Source: Cheiracanthium punctorium
Taxonomy: Eukaryota; Arthropoda; Arachnida; Araneae; Cheiracanthiidae
Direction of reading: 5' to 3'
Length of the DNA stretch: 64,000 nt
Assembly: GCA_038373885.1 (NCBI GenBank)
Contig: JAWZYV010017527.1
Location: forward strand, 620,001 to 684,000
Numbering within the stretch: position 1 is the stretch's first letter; every line of letters begins with the position of its first letter. This document shows positions 34,706-47,240 of the stretch, in pieces. Under the pieces are notes generated by a model. The model had not been told where the DNA came from. It searched no databases and saw nothing but the letters and a program-made list of their open reading frames with translations. Made by a program: the position numbers and the translations under genes.

Positions 34706-35366
34706 AGTCTTATTTGCCTCTTTGAAACAGTATTAGCTGTGCAAATACTATCTCGCCCAGGAAAAATAGAAAAGAAAGTTTACTATCTGCGTTTGTTAGA
34801 ATCAGCGCAGATGTGTAAGCTGTAACCCGGTACGCGCAGCGTTCCACGCCTCCCTATTCTATTTTGAGTTCGTTGCCGTATATATTGATGCAAACGATAT
34901 TCAGATTTTATACTCTCGAAATCGTAGTAACATTTATAGCTTTAGGGATAATTCGATCGCTCATTTTAGTTCCGTAAGTTTCTGCGGCAGATAGCAGTCG
35001 TTACGCTTCGAGCTGCGTGAGTTTTCTTTTCTACTCTATTTTTAAACCTTCTTATCCTGTTTCTGTAGTACGAAGAACGCTGGTATGGGTGCAAAGGTTT
35101 TATTTCCTGTTAAACGTTTTGAACTGATCTGAGTGCTCTGAGGCTTTTAGGAGGGCCTCAACATCCCCAACAAACAAAATAACCCCAACTAATCGGAATA
35201 TGAAAATTGGAGGAATTATTTCGTAATTTTCGTATCGTAGCCTGTCAGGCTGGATTTCTAATACAGTTTTAAACGTGTGACGTCAAACTGACGTTGGTCT
35301 CTCATGCAATTTGAAATTGATGAGCTGGAAACACTTTCCCCCCTCCTCTCCCTTTGTGTTCCTTGG

Positions 35367-35890
35367 CAGTGTTTCTATAGACCTGGAATGTCAGGGAAAT
35401 GAGTTTTGGTCATGGATTTGGGAAAAAAATCAGGGAAATTAGTAGAAATTGAAGAAAGGTCAGGGAAATGCAAGAGAAATTGAATTTTGCGGTAAAATCA
35501 AGAAAATATTTGCTGTTTGAACCTAAGTATAGAAATTTTTTTATTTTCATTTTCTCGTTCAACCTTATACATAATTTTAAAATGTGTTCTTTATGAGCGT
35601 ATCACGTGCAGTTGAAATATGCTTAATTTTATCCTAAATTATTATCAAATATGGATTTTGTTAGAATTCAATGATGTCAAATAAGATTCTTGTATATATT
35701 AATTTTATTATTATTATTATTGTATGTAAAAAAAGGGGCAAAATATATAAAAAATATTAATTAAAGGATGTAATGTTAAAAATAGAAACACAAAATTCGG
35801 GAAAGCACGCTAGATAAAAGTCAGGGAAGAGTGTGATAGATGTCAGGGAAAGTCAGGGAAGCAAAAGCTGTGAAATCTGTAGAAACCCTG
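35367..35890. mobile_element. Inverted-end element family F, copy 2
   Basis: Left CAGTGTTTCTATAGACC, right TCTGTAGAAACCCTG. Interior about 85% like 27080-27563, including AAAATCAAGAAAATA, GTTGAAATATGCTTAA and the TTA microsatellite at about 35705. CTTGG flanks both sides, too short to prove a TSD. Confidence 0.78.
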
Positions 35891-38800
35891 CTTGGAGTAA
35901 CAGTGAAACATGATATGGAATTTTATAAATCAGACAGCCAGTTTGATTTATTTACGTTATTTATATTTGGGTAGTTGAAATCTGTAGGTTCAATTGATGG
36001 AAAGCTCGATACCTATTAGAGATGACACCAAGATGAATAATTAATTTTTAGAACTAAGAATAGTAAGTGGGAAAACTGTTAAATATCAAAGCAAATTTAA
36101 ATTTCGCCCGCCTTCAAAGCTGTACGTACATGACAAACAGTAAACTAATTTAGTAGCAATATTTACCTTTAGTATGAAACTTTTCACGTGACCTACCCCT
36201 CTTGTTAGAACTGAAATTGTATTTATGTATTCAAAAATTTATTCGTTTTTCTTATTTGTTACTACGGCAACGCGCCCATCTCGCTTGTTGCTTAAAAAAC
36301 TCTCTTCTAAAAACCAATTGACCCATCTTCCAAAAAAGTATTCTTCCGTAAATTGAAACTAAAACTCGTCACTTTTACGTAAATCGAGAGTTGACACCCT
36401 CAAGCTGTGGACTTTGAAGAACTGCATTATTTAACGATCTGTCACTGATCCCTCCCGAGAAAAAGAAACGTTTTTTTTCAGAGTCGAAATCCATCGATTC
36501 CTCTGCTGACCTTCACACGGAGATAGCTTTAAAATAAAAAAGAAAGAAAGAAAGAAAGAAAAAGAAAAGAGCAATTACTCGGTGGTGACAACGCAGCTCA
36601 GTACCGTCATAATTTCCGAAAACTTCTCTCCGTGGCGCTGTGTGACAGGATTAGAAGAAATTCTGTCAAATGATTTCGCTTGTTATCTCGTATTTCTGTT
36701 TCTTTTTCTTTTCGGAAATTCGTTTCGCTAGTTTCGTTTTGCTTGGATTCGTTTTTCAATTTACCATCTTCCACTAATTTGAAACTCCAAACGAAAAAAA
36801 AAAAATAAATAAAATTTTTAATCGGTTTAAAGGATTTCGTTTGACAGAATGATTTCGACGTTGAAGTTATCAGTGATTGTCGAACGGATTACGTCATTCT
36901 TGGTGGCCAGTTTTTTTTTTTTTTTTAAACGGATTAGGCATCTAGAGGAAACGAGGTTTTATTTTAATGACGAATATTTCTCATTTGGATTTCATAAAGC
37001 GATTTGTTGGTTTGTGTAGGCTCTTTTTAAAGTATTTTTATTTTAGAATTAATAACTCCGGTTTTCATAACGTATATTGAAAATTCGACCGACCGTTACA
37101 ATTTATTAGTAAAGTAAAACTACCTGTATTAAAAAAATAAATAACAAGTTTTCTATAAAATATTTATTCCATTTAAACTATTATTAATCGATGGCATAGC
37201 TGCCAGACCTACCGAATTCTCATAGACTTCAGATTTTCGTTGGTTTTATTTGTTATTAAAACTTTTCTGCAGCAACGGGTTCGTAAAATAGGTGGGTTAA
37301 ATATTGTATTAAATATCGTCTAGAGCCAGGCCGAAATGTAAGGACGATAGCTAATTATCTAATTATAATATATTTTCATGTTGGTGTCTGAATACACAAT
37401 TTTACGTAATTCGTAGCAAAGTGGTAAATATTCTAAAATTTAAAGCAATTTCACTTCTGACACAAAGTTGGAGAAAATATTTCGTTGGGTAGGTTTTGCT
37501 TCACAGCTGGAATAGTGTCACCAAGGAAAAGACAGTTTTACAGGCACGTTAAATCCGTACGTCTTTAGACGTATAGAAAAACATGTATAAGAAATAAAGT
37601 AGAGGGAAAATCAAAATTTTATAGTTTTACTTATTACAGTGTACAATGAAGGTAAAAAATCTATTTTTATGCCGAATTTATTACAACTGTAAATCTAGGC
37701 AATAATTTTTTTAATTTGTTTTTTAGTTAGTTGTATTGCCGCCTGAGTAGTATCATAAAGGGAAAAAAATATAGCAGTATTAAATAGCTGCAAAATGTTC
37801 GAACTTCTGAATATTATTTTTTGTACCTGCGAAATCATAATTTTTTTTCCTTTTCCGATCGACGCCAAGAAGGAAAAAGTACATTTACAAGCGTAATAAT
37901 AATCATAATATAAAAAAAGCATATGCCTGCAATGCCTGCAATAATTTTTAAGTACATTTTTGATAAATAAAAGTAAAACTAGTTCATTAATTTTTTGTGC
38001 GAGAGCTAAAATACAATTAAATGGAACGGGTATTATCTAAGCTACAGCAAACATTCTCTCTGTATCTTGTATAATACTTTACCCAACTTATTCTACCTAA
38101 AACTAAAAAATCGCAACAGATACAAGAATAAAGTTTAAAAAAAATAAATATGCGTAACAACTGATTAAAATTTTTTAAATTACTATATATATATGTATGT
38201 AATATATGTATTGTCTATTTTTTAAACAGTTGGCAATAAGCCAGACTCATCTCTGTAATTTTGCTCTAGAAGATAGAAGAATATCAAGCAAGTGTATTAT
38301 TTAGTCAGCGCACTTGACACTGGCTGTATTTGTTTCTCTGCTGGGACGGTACTATGAATGAAAATCAACATTTACAGGCATAACGAGGAAGACTGCAGTG
38401 TCAAGATAACGTTTACCGCCCAGCTGACAATCATTCCCTGTCATGTTCGTTTTCGCTGCCTGAGCAGTACTATGAAGGAAAAGACAGTTTTACAGGCATG
38501 ATAAAGAAACCGTAGCGCGGGACATTTATTTATTTCTCAGCAACGTAATTTTTAATTGCCGTCTTCTTTTGAAAAGAAATTATTTCGTCTGCCCCATCGT
38601 TACCATTCACTTTGACTGGTATTTCAGGGATGGATTTTCGCATAGAACGCGGCACTTTAGACTTTTAAAAGAATGTTGACTTGTGACCTTTTTAAAAGAA
38701 ATCTTTTCCTCTTTGCCTAAGTGTCTTTTCGAACATCCGAGTTATCCGGCGTGCAATTTTGTCCTTCCAGCCATGTCGTTCTGCTTTCCCTCATCTTTTT

Positions 38801-39165
38801 TTTAAAAAAAAAAAAAAAAAAAAAAGGGAAAGCGTTTTTACAGAATATTTTTTGGCGAAACGAGATTTAGTCAAAATCCAGTACGCTCGGTAAAAGCGAA
38901 CGACTTGCGTTGAAAGGAAAGTGTTTTTTTTTTATTTTATTTTTATTTACTCAAAAAAAAAGTTCTTATGATGTGTAGTGAAAAATTGCTTGCTGCATAA
39001 AAATACTAAGCTTATAAGGGTATACGAACGGGTGGTAGTTTGTTTTTACAAAGAGGCTTGAAGATTTAGCTGATTTAAGCTGTAAGGTAAGAGTTTGAGT
39101 TCTATGCTATGACAAGCATAGACGAGGGGTATCTGCCTGCAGGGGGGGGGGGTACGGGGGTTTGG
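35891..39165. other. About 3.3 kb without recognised gene
   Basis: AT-rich. Holds a GAAA microsatellite (36541-36566), poly-A/T tracts and a four-fold recurring 25-45-base motif listed separately. The minus frame at 37695-37922 is low-complexity. Confidence 0.5.
37500..38515 (+). repeat. Recurrent motif GGAAAAGACAGTTTTACAGG, four occurrences
   Basis: Best copies are at 37526-37549 and 38478-38501 (24 identical bases starting AAGGAAAAGACAG). Weaker ones follow GTAGTATCATAAAGGG at 37747 and GTACTATGAATG at 38348 (ATTTACAGGCATAACGAGG). The preceding GCCTGAGCAGTACTATGAA is shared by three of them. Spacing is irregular, so this is not a tandem satellite. Confidence 0.7.
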
Positions 39166-40774
39166 CAGGGTTGTCCTATTTCGTCCGGGGTTGGAAAAAA
39201 AAAAAACGTTCGGACAAAATATCATTTTGTCCATTTTTACTCAGTTTTAATTTGTAAACTTAGAAACACTCGATGATTAAATATTTTGGTTATTTTTATT
39301 AATTTTTAAGCAAAAATGCAGAGACTGTTGTTTCTTTCCCGCTATATACATACACATTTATAGTTTATGAAAGCACTTGTAAAGATATTAACTGATTCTT
39401 CACTATGAGAATTCTGTTTTGATATTTTTTACTATAAATGATGCTATTGAAGGTTGTCTAATACATTCAAACTGAGAATATGATGCGGATGGAGTAGGGC
39501 TGGAGCTTGTTAAACTGGATACATCCGATATACTATCACCAGAATCTTGTTTACTTTTTCGTCTTTTGGGAGGGACAAAGTTTCCAAAATGTGGTTTCAT
39601 GTTCCATGTGCTTTAGAACTAATGCTACTAGAACACTCTATACAGCACATTCTAACAAGTTTAGCATTTTCAGTTAATTCTTCAGAAAATTTTCTTATTT
39701 AATCTTTCTTTCTACCACATTTATCTGGAATCGTAATCATTTTTTTTTTTTTTTTTTTTTTTTTCGTGGGAAAAAAATTGAATCCAACACTAAGTGTACT
39801 AAATCATCCGACTCCACCGCTGATGAAACTTACTAGGACTTAGAAAAGAACATAAAATTTTTTTCTACATTTAACTATACTAAATGAAGCATCCGACTAC
39901 ACTGCTGATGCAACTCAATATGACTGAGAAAAGAGCAGATAAATTATAAGTTCATCTTTTAGTTTTGGTTCAGATTTTTCAATTATTGTTCCTGTTTTAA
40001 ATGTTGGTTTATGGTCTCATTCAGTGTTGGAGAAAAACTTAATGTGGCTGTAGTATAGAATTGGTTCTTGAATGAAGATGGATTAAAGTTAATTTTAAGT
40101 TAATTTTCCTTTTTTTTCAGTTTTGGTTCAGAATTTTAATATTTATTCCAGTTTTTGATTGTGATTAAAGCTTGAAGCAGTGCTGATTTTAGTATGCATT
40201 AAATGACTGGTTTTTAAATGAAGATTAAATGAAAGAATTTTTCATCTCCAATAAAAGTTTTAGAAATGCAATTAATTTGAAAGTACAACTGTGAAAGTGT
40301 TTACTATTTTCTCGGTATTATATTGTTATTTGGTATAGAGAAATTAACGTCTATAAAAAAACAAAAAGTTCTTTTTATATTTTCAATAAAAATGCTTAAG
40401 TTTATGCTATATCATAAAAGAAGCCCCTTTTTTCATGTACAATGTAATTAAATTGATTATTTGATAACTCATTTATTATTTTATTTTGTGAAGTTTAATA
40501 TGGATTTTAACCCAATAAATTCACAAAGAAAAGATATATATGATTCATATGTATATGTGAGGTGACTTTTAATGAATAATTAAGAAACATTCTTATATTT
40601 GTTAAAATGTAGGAACACAGTTTTGTTTGCATGATAACAAAACCTGCATCATAACAATACTCTTAATTCAGTTAGTTTTATTTTGTCCGTTTCCTCCAAT
40701 TTTGTCCATTTCTTCAAATTTCGTCCAGTGTCCCGGACTTTTTACAAAAAAAAGTGCACAAAATACCAACCCTG
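39166..40774 (-). mobile_element. hAT-like element with possible transposase remnant
   Basis: Left CAGGGTTGTCCTATTTCGTCC, right ACCAACCCTG. TTTTGTCC/GGACAAAAT phrases cluster at both ends (39173-39235, 40680-40730). TSD not clear. On the minus strand 39403-39600 an open frame reads Lys/Arg-rich then Ser-rich then QPSIASFI. Upstream, a second frame has a CC-x-x-C spacing, loosely like the N-terminal zinc finger and linker of hAT transposases. The catalytic part is absent. Confidence 0.6.
39403..39600 (-). pseudogene. Possible N-terminal hAT transposase remnant
   Basis: A 65-codon frame with a basic segment (PPKRRKSKQ), a long Ser/Thr/Asp linker and QPSIASFI. The residues just upstream in another frame (39600-39740) contain CCIEC. 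Position inside a hAT-ended element and composition fit the linker after a BED finger, but this is inference; no RNase H-like core or C-terminal dimerisation region is left. Confidence 0.3.
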
Positions 40775-40825
40775 CTGGTCGGAGGAATTTTCAAGGGGGT
40801 TCTAACTCTTGCTTTTTTACGTTTC

Positions 40826-40912
40826 GTCTTTAGAAAACCGACTCCACACCATTAGATCGACAGCGGCGCGATAGGCCCGAACCCCGGACTTTCACACTTC
40901 AGCCGTAATTGC
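40826..40912 (-). mobile_element. SINE family S fragment
   Basis: The reverse strand reads GAAGTGTGAAAGTCC, GGGGTTCGGGCCTATCGCG (B box), GTCGATCTAATGGTGTGGAG and CGGTTTTCTAAAG, matching the family from B box to the ribosome-side of the body. The A-box half is missing. Confidence 0.75.
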
Positions 40913-41424
40913 ATGGCAAACAATTTATAATTTATTAAACATTTCTCATTGCTTCAAGAGGACCGGAAAGTAATGTCGTTTTTGCGCATGTCAGTAGCAT
41001 AAATTACTGAAGCTAATAATTCGAAATTCGGCATGAATGGGACGTAAATAATCTCTGTTGTTGCTCGATAAGAAGGCATTCTCCAAAACCAGTAACCCAC
41101 AGGGAGGTCCAAAAGTCCAAACGTTCTCTTCACATATCTCTCTCTCCACCTCGAACAAGAAAATAGATACCAATAAAAATTTTACTGTAAAATACTACAC
41201 CCAACGAATACCTAGAAATAAATCTCGGGGCATTTTGAAATTCAAACTACCAGGAAGGTAGACGGCCTTCTCCCACCCTTTTTCACATCTTGAAAGGAAA
41301 GAAAGTTACTTCTGCCTTGAAAGGAGAGAGTTATAAAATTATTGCTTTAAAATATTGCAAATATGAATCCATTGTTTTGACGCAACGTGTTTGATATATA
41401 TAAATTTGCTTAAAATTTGTGTAT

Positions 41425-41893
41425 TCCTTTGAGGCGCAACCCTTTCCCAATGCTGAAAAAAGGGCAGCCGTTGCCATCGCTCCACTTAACGACCAGCAAG
41501 AGGGCGGACGATCGAAACGTTCATCGAGTGCCACAGCTCGAGAGACCCCCTTTTTTTGACGACAGATGGCTGTGCGCACAGCCAGCTGCGTCAAAAAAAG
41601 GGACTCTCGATCTGTGGCACGCGATGAACGTTTCGATCGTCCGCCATCTTTCTGGTAGTTAAGTGGAGCGATGGCAACGGCTGCCCATTTTTCAGCAGAT
41701 GTCAGTGCTGTTAAAAAGAATCGTGACCATTTTTTGACGGGAAATGACGTGCTGAAAAGTAAAGGATTCTCGTGGAGCTCTGTCACCCGCCACTATTTTT
41801 ATAGAAATCCAATCTATTCTCCGTGGCTGGCAACAATCAAAACGTCAGAGTTGGGTGTTCCCAGAGCGGGAACACTGCGCATTAAAGGGTTAA
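41425..41893 (+). mobile_element. piggyBac-type palindromic MITE, copy 7
   Basis: The left end has lost its TTAA (ATTCCTTTGAGGCGCA); the right end is intact with TTAAAGGG and TTAA at 41890. Both hairpin arms are present with TGGCTGTGCGCACAGCCA at the centre. Confidence 0.9.
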
Positions 41894-41909
41894 ATTGGAT
41901 GCGGAGAAA

Positions 41910-42157
41910 CAGTAGCGGATCCAGGGGAGGGGCTAGGGGGCTTCAGCCCCCCCAAAAGAGATTGCTCAAGGGTAACACTCTGCTTTATTATACACTTTAA
42001 ATAACTAAAATGATCCTATTTTATTACTTAGCCCCTCCCAAAAGCCTAATACATTGGTTTAGACTAAAATTTTGATTTATAGTACATTTTAATTGGGTGA
42101 AATAAGCTTTTTAAAAAATTTAGCCCCTCCCAAAAAAAATTTCTGGATCCGCCACTG
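41910..42157 (+). mobile_element. hAT MITE family C, intact
   Basis: Ends CAGTAGCGGATCCAG and CTGGATCCGCCACTG. TSD CGGAGAAA is perfect at 41902-41909 and 42158-42165. 248 bp. It lies only 16 bases from the right end of MITE copy 7. Confidence 0.95.
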
Positions 42158-42165
42158 CGGAGAAA

Positions 42166-43065
42166 ACCCTTTGTGTGCTGGCCGTCCGCTGTGTCCAGTC
42201 AAACGGGCCCTTGTCAGTGCGATGGGTGTATAAAACCCCGTTCAACTCGGAAAAAAAGAGAGCCAGTCTTTTGCGCACTCCTCTTTGCGCAGTCATTCGT
42301 CCACTTATTGACCGCTTGACCCCGAAAATAGGTTCGTAGATCGGTTGTCCCTTTTCTTCCGGCGGCGCCGGCCGACCGTTCACGCGAGGGATGCCCTGCC
42401 CATTGTTTTAGGACAGTGCCGTGTTCAGCACACATCCTTGGATTATGATTATTTTTAATAACATCTTTTTTCGATTAATAATAAATGTCCTTTGTGTTGT
42501 TCCGCGTACATGTTACTTTATCAGGGCAGCCGATTACTGGAAATTATCCGTTAATTTACAGTTTTTTGAAAGTATTTTTTTCTATGGAGATGTATTTTAA
42601 GAACATTACAAGTATTTGTGATGACGTTTTAGGATCGTTAAACAACATTAATGTGTGCACAACTTCTTGTTTTTGCACTAAACTTACTACCTGCTAACAA
42701 GTGAGAAAAATTTTCTTCTAGATTCCTTATGAAATTAGATAAAGCAGTTACATTTTGAGCATCATTTTTCTTTCAGTATATTTAAGAATAATTGTTTTAT
42801 GTTTCATTCACAGCATTAATATAATTTTAAAGGAAAAGGGTGGTATCAATGCCTGCGGTGCACAGCATTACTTTTTAATATAGCATTAAAAAGTAATGCC
42901 ATATTTAGTCTGTATGTCAAACATATGTAATATACATCTGTAGTGTAATTAACATAAATTTAACAGCGTTATTTTAGGACCCAGCAAAAATACATGATTT
43001 TCCCACCATTTCTCCCCACCTGACTGTAACATGTGTATGTCACAGCTTGTATGTATAGGAGCACT
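42166..43065. other. GC-richer then AT-rich unique DNA
   Basis: 42170-42440 is clearly GC-richer than its surroundings and includes GGCGGCGCCGGCC and a GTGTATAAAACC motif at 42226. No open frame of note follows, so a promoter is not claimed. 42485-42697 is a short AT-rich frame without domain. Confidence 0.4.
42865..42899. other. Perfect 14-bp hairpin
   Basis: GCATTACTTTTTAA and TTAAAAAGTAATGC flank a 7-base loop. Confidence 0.85.
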
Positions 43066-43613
43066 TTAACCCTTTAACGCGCAGTGTTCCCGCTCTGGGA
43101 ACACTGCGGCACGTTCCCGCTCTGGGAACACCCAACTCTGACGTTTTGATTGTTGCCAGTATGGCAGAATAGATTCGATTTCTATAAAAATAGTGGCGGG
43201 TGACAGAGCTCCACGAGAATCCTTTACTTTTAGCACGTCCTTTCCCCGTAAAAAAATGGTCACGATTCTTTTTTAACAGCACTGACATCTGCCGAAAAAT
43301 GGAAGAATGCGAGAACTGCTGGATAGATTGCTCAATGCTGAAAAAAGGGCAGCCGTTGCCATCGATACACTTAACTACCAGCAAGATGGCGGACGATCGA
43401 AACGTTCATCGCGTGCCACAGATCGAGAGACCCTTTTTTGACGCAGCTGGCTGTGCCCGTGCACAGCCAGCTGTCGTGAAACAAAGGGTCTCTCGATCTG
43501 TGGCACGCGATGAACGTTTCGATCGCCCGCCCTCTTGCTGGTCGTTAAGTCGAGCGATGGCAACGGCTGCCCTTTTTTCAGCATTGAGAAAGGGTTGCGC
43601 CTCAAAGGGTTAG
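43066..43613 (-). mobile_element. piggyBac-type palindromic MITE, copy 8
   Basis: TTAA at 43066, and TTAG (decayed TTAA) at 43610. Near the first end the GTTCCCGCTCTGGGAACAC palindrome is present twice, separated by TGCGGCAC. The hairpin is almost perfect on both sides of GGCTGTGCCCGTGCACAGCC. Confidence 0.92.
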
Positions 43614-44800
43614 ATACGTAATATTTAAAATGTTTCTCATTCAGTGTTGTAAAAGAATCAAACCAGGAAAGGAAGGCATTGGGAATTAATTTTCTTTTCT
43701 TTTTCTGGTGTTGTGGGTGGAAACGGTGCTTCAGTCTGTTGAGAACGCACTCTTCAATTCAGTTCAGTTCAGTGATGGACCTCACTTCTAATGCATCCAT
43801 CCATTTTATGAAACAAGGCTGTCGTGTCCGGTATAGGAACAGGAAATCGGGGTCAGTCGGTGAATTTCAACGCACGTTTTCTGGGCGGTTATGGTCACGT
43901 AAAAGCAGTTTTCCTTTTGTGGCGAAAGTGCTCGCGTCATAGGAGGGTGGGGGGTGGCACGTCCCCCCCCCCTGTCCCTTTCGAAATGTACCACGCCCTG
44001 TACCGGATTATTTCGCATTATTAGGTACAAAAGCACTCTCATATTCATCGCTGTGGCTGATTTCTCCAAATGAATTTGCAACGAGAGTCGGGGGATATTT
44101 GAGCGACTGTAAAAAAAAAGTGTGGGGGGGGGAGGGGCATTAATTATAGTGCCGAACACATTAATTAATAAACACTTTCCAAGATGACCTTTTTCTTCTG
44201 CTCTCCCGCTGTGTTGCCCATGTTTGAGGCACGAGAGCGCAAAAGGCTGGGTCAGAGCTGTAGGAAACATTCAGGAATCCTTGCTGTGTTAAGCAAAGAT
44301 AGCCACGGAGGTTAAATTTAAAATAATCACGACTTAAAAAAAAAATAGCGCGAATAAAAGGCATTTATCAATCCGGACATGAATGGTCGATCCACTGTCC
44401 ATATGGCAATCGCCTGACCTACAGGATCAGCAGACACTGTAAGTGGTCAACTTTCGACGGACTCCTGTCAACCAACAAATGATAATTGTAGCCATCGGTC
44501 TTTCTGCGATTTTCAGACATAAGGAAGCTTCCTCCCCGTCCTATCTATTTTTATAAGTGGTGCGAAATACAAAAATGTGCCTCCTCCCCCCCACACATGT
44601 AGCTGGAAAAGTTTTCAGAAGGGTTAAAACAAAAATTTCAGCAATATATGGACACTGTACTGAAATGTGCAGGTGCACATCATAAAGTTAGATATTTTGT
44701 CGCCCCGATAGAGATGGCGCCCGGTGCGGTCGCACCGATCGCTCCACCCTAGGCCCGGCTCTGCTATCTGGTACAAGAATTTCCGGCGTACCTCCATTGG

Positions 44801-45309
44801 TTAACCCGTTAACGCGCAGTGTTCCCGCTCTGGGAACACCACACTCTGATGTTTTGACTGTTGCCAGTCACGAAGAATAGATTAGATTTCTATAAAAATA
44901 GTGGCGGGTGACAGAGCTCCACGAGAATCCTTTACTTTTTTGCACGTCCTTTCCCGTCAAAAAAGGTTCACGATTCTTTTTAACAGCACTGACATCTGCT
45001 GAAAAATGGAAGAATGCGAGAACAGCTGGATAGATTACCCAATGCTAGAAAAAGGGCAGCCGTTGCCATGGCTCGACTGAACGACCAGCAAGAGGGCGGA
45101 CGATCGAAACGTTCATCGCGTGCCACAGATCGAGAGACCCTTTTGACGACAGCTGGCTGTGCCGGCACAGCCAGCTGCGTAAAGAGATGTCTCCAGTTTC
45201 GATCGATGAACGTTTCGATCGTCCGTCATCTTGCTGGTCGTTAAGCCGAGCGATGGCAACGGCTGCCCTTTTTCCAGCATTGGGAAAGGGTTGCGCCTCA
45301 AAGGGTTAA
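44801..45309 (-). mobile_element. piggyBac-type palindromic MITE, copy 9
   Basis: TTAA at 44801-44804 and 45306-45309. Reverse orientation, AACGCGCAGTGTTCCC first, TTGCGCCTCAAAGGG last. Centre GGCTGTGCCGGCACAGCC. The right hairpin arm is partly rearranged (GTCTCCAGTTTCGATCGATG). Confidence 0.92.
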
Positions 45310-45649
45310 CATTGAAGACAGAGACTCCGTATATATATGTCCTAAAATCGACACGGCAGTAACTGATTTTTAATCACAGCCTTTAGTGAAATATATATGA
45401 GAACAGTCGTACACTTTTACGGCAGTTGTCTTAGAAGACTGATAGACGTACCGTAATCATAAACACATTTCAACTTCGTCGGAGGGCATTTAAAAAAAGT
45501 GTACATAAACGATGGTGTGGTCGGAATTTGTCCCACATTGCGTGTCTTGCTTATCCAATTCCGAGCAGTGAGGGAGCTTAGAGAACGGTGCTTTTGTTTT
45601 TAGGGAATAGAGCGTGGCGCAACTTGGCGCAGATAGGATGTTGTGTGTG

Positions 45650-45651
<2 letters not shown>

Positions 45652-45690
<39 letters not shown>
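45652..45690. repeat. Poly-T tract, 39 bases
   Basis: Uninterrupted T-run, the longest homopolymer of the window. On the reverse strand it could be the poly-A tail of an old retrocopy, but no matching body or TSD was seen. Confidence 0.9.
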
Positions 45691-45693
<3 letters not shown>

Positions 45694-46423
45694 GTCGTCA
45701 CGTGACTTCTCTCTGCCGGTAGGGGAGATTCGCCTTAATGATTTTCGGAAGGTGGCAAAAATCATGCTTGTGCGTGTTTAACTGGCGTCTAAGTTGGTGG
45801 GTGGGGGCTTTAAAAAAAAAAAAACCGATACGAAATGGATATTTTCGGCCAACGCCCCTGTCTTCAGGTTCGATGATCAGATATCGGGGGCATTGAACCC
45901 TGCCTAATGGACGAAAGGATTTCTTTTTAGTTCCCCCTCCATCACTGTATATAATATGGGAGATTTAGTTTTTGACGTATTTACACACTTTAGCCCCTGG
46001 GGGGGGGGGGAAACATTAATTGTGAGTGTCGTCTGTCCATATGAAAGTCTGATCGAAAGCAGGTGAAATGGTTTTTGAAAACTTTCGGTTTTTTCTCGGA
46101 ATCCGAAGTAGAAATAGTGGATATTGGCACTCTCCGGCAACCATGAACGACAGCAAAAGAGAATTTTTCTCTGTACGTATTTGCTTTGTCATGGTAGCTT
46201 CCTCTGGGTTATACTACAATAACTTGAGTGTAAATTTTTGTCTTATTTCTGTTTTCATATGTAGCATCAGTATTGCTCGTTGTTAGTCAACTTCTAACAA
46301 CCCACCCACCCCATAATGAAAAATAGTAAAATTATGTTGGAAAGTGCATCATAATCCATGCGCGCGCATTTTTTTTTTTTTTGTCTTTCCTGTTCCGTTA
46401 TGTTGGAAGGAAGCGTACTGGGC

Positions 46424-46450
46424 CAACACCGACTCGAATAGTCGGTGTTG
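46424..46450. other. Perfect 11-bp hairpin
   Basis: CAACACCGACT and AGTCGGTGTTG around a 5-base loop. Confidence 0.85.
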
Positions 46451-46763
46451 CCTGGGCAAGTGTGTGAATTGGGTGCAAATGTCTGATTTAGCCTATGAAC
46501 AAAACATGGTAGCTATGTCCAATCTGGAATGGAAGTCTTTTTCTTTCAGCCATTCAGTATATTAGTATGGAGATTAGGAATGGATAGATTAAACCCACCT
46601 AATATGATATGTATTTGGTCATAATTTTAATACTATAGTGCATTAAATAATCGTTAAAAACTTCAAGTGACATGAACTTAAACGAACGTTTGTCTCCTTG
46701 TCGAGTACAAAATGTACAGTATAATTCGAAACACAAACGCTTTATGTACAAACCCCGTACGTA

Positions 46764-47032
46764 CAGGGATCGATGCAGATGAAATTTGAGTCTGTTTTAC
46801 GGCCCCTTCACAAAATTACAATAGATTAAAACGTCTGCTTCACAACAATACACCGATTAAAACAGTCCTTCAGTGGCATTTTACGCTATATTTTAATTTG
46901 CTTTGAAAATTATTTTTAAATAAAAAGTGACTCTTAAAAAATTGGTATGAAAATTGGCAAAAGTGTTGAAATTCTCAAAAGTAAAGTTTTCACAAAAATG
47001 GGACCCTTGAAAAAAATTCGTGGATTGACCTG
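46764..47032 (+). mobile_element. Family D MITE, copy 2
   Basis: Left CAGGGATCGATGCAG, right TTCGTGGATTGACCTG. Shares AGATTAAAACG, GTGGCATTTTACGCTATATT and TTTTCACAAAAATGGGACCC with the other copies. Confidence 0.75.
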
Positions 47033-47052
47033 ACCGCCCGCTGTTTAAAGTA

Positions 47053-47240
47053 TCGTGTTTACTCGCGTAACAGTCACCCTCGCATAATAGTCGCAACCCC
47101 GTTTTGAAGCACAAAAAAAAAAAAAAAAGCTTTAGAGTTAGAATATTATGTAGTAAATTTTCCCCGCATAATAGTTGCAACTAGACTTTCACCACGAAAA
47201 ATTGGCGGAAAAAGTGCGACTATTACGCGAGTAAACACGG
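47053..47240. mobile_element. MITE with CGTGTTTACTCGCG ends
   Basis: Left CGTGTTTACTCGCGTAAC, right TTACGCGAGTAAACACG. Inner CATAATAGTCGCAAC / AGTGCGACTATTACG blocks. 188 bp. No TSD resolved; superfamily open (TA-target Tc1/mariner-like possible). Confidence 0.8.

Larger units (their letters stand above)
45310..46763. other. No gene recognised
   Basis: Contains a 39-T tract at 45652-45690 and a small hairpin at 46424. The frames on both strands at 45490-46565 are short and without domains. Confidence 0.5.

Noticed and set aside
42226..42270. GTGTATAAAACC as a TATA box with CCAGTC about 34 bases downstream
   Set aside because: No coding frame or transcript evidence downstream, and the motif is short in a large AT-rich window.
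43806..44270. 154-codon minus-strand open frame
   Set aside because: Reads through C-runs and Pro-rich low-complexity DNA, with no recognisable motif.
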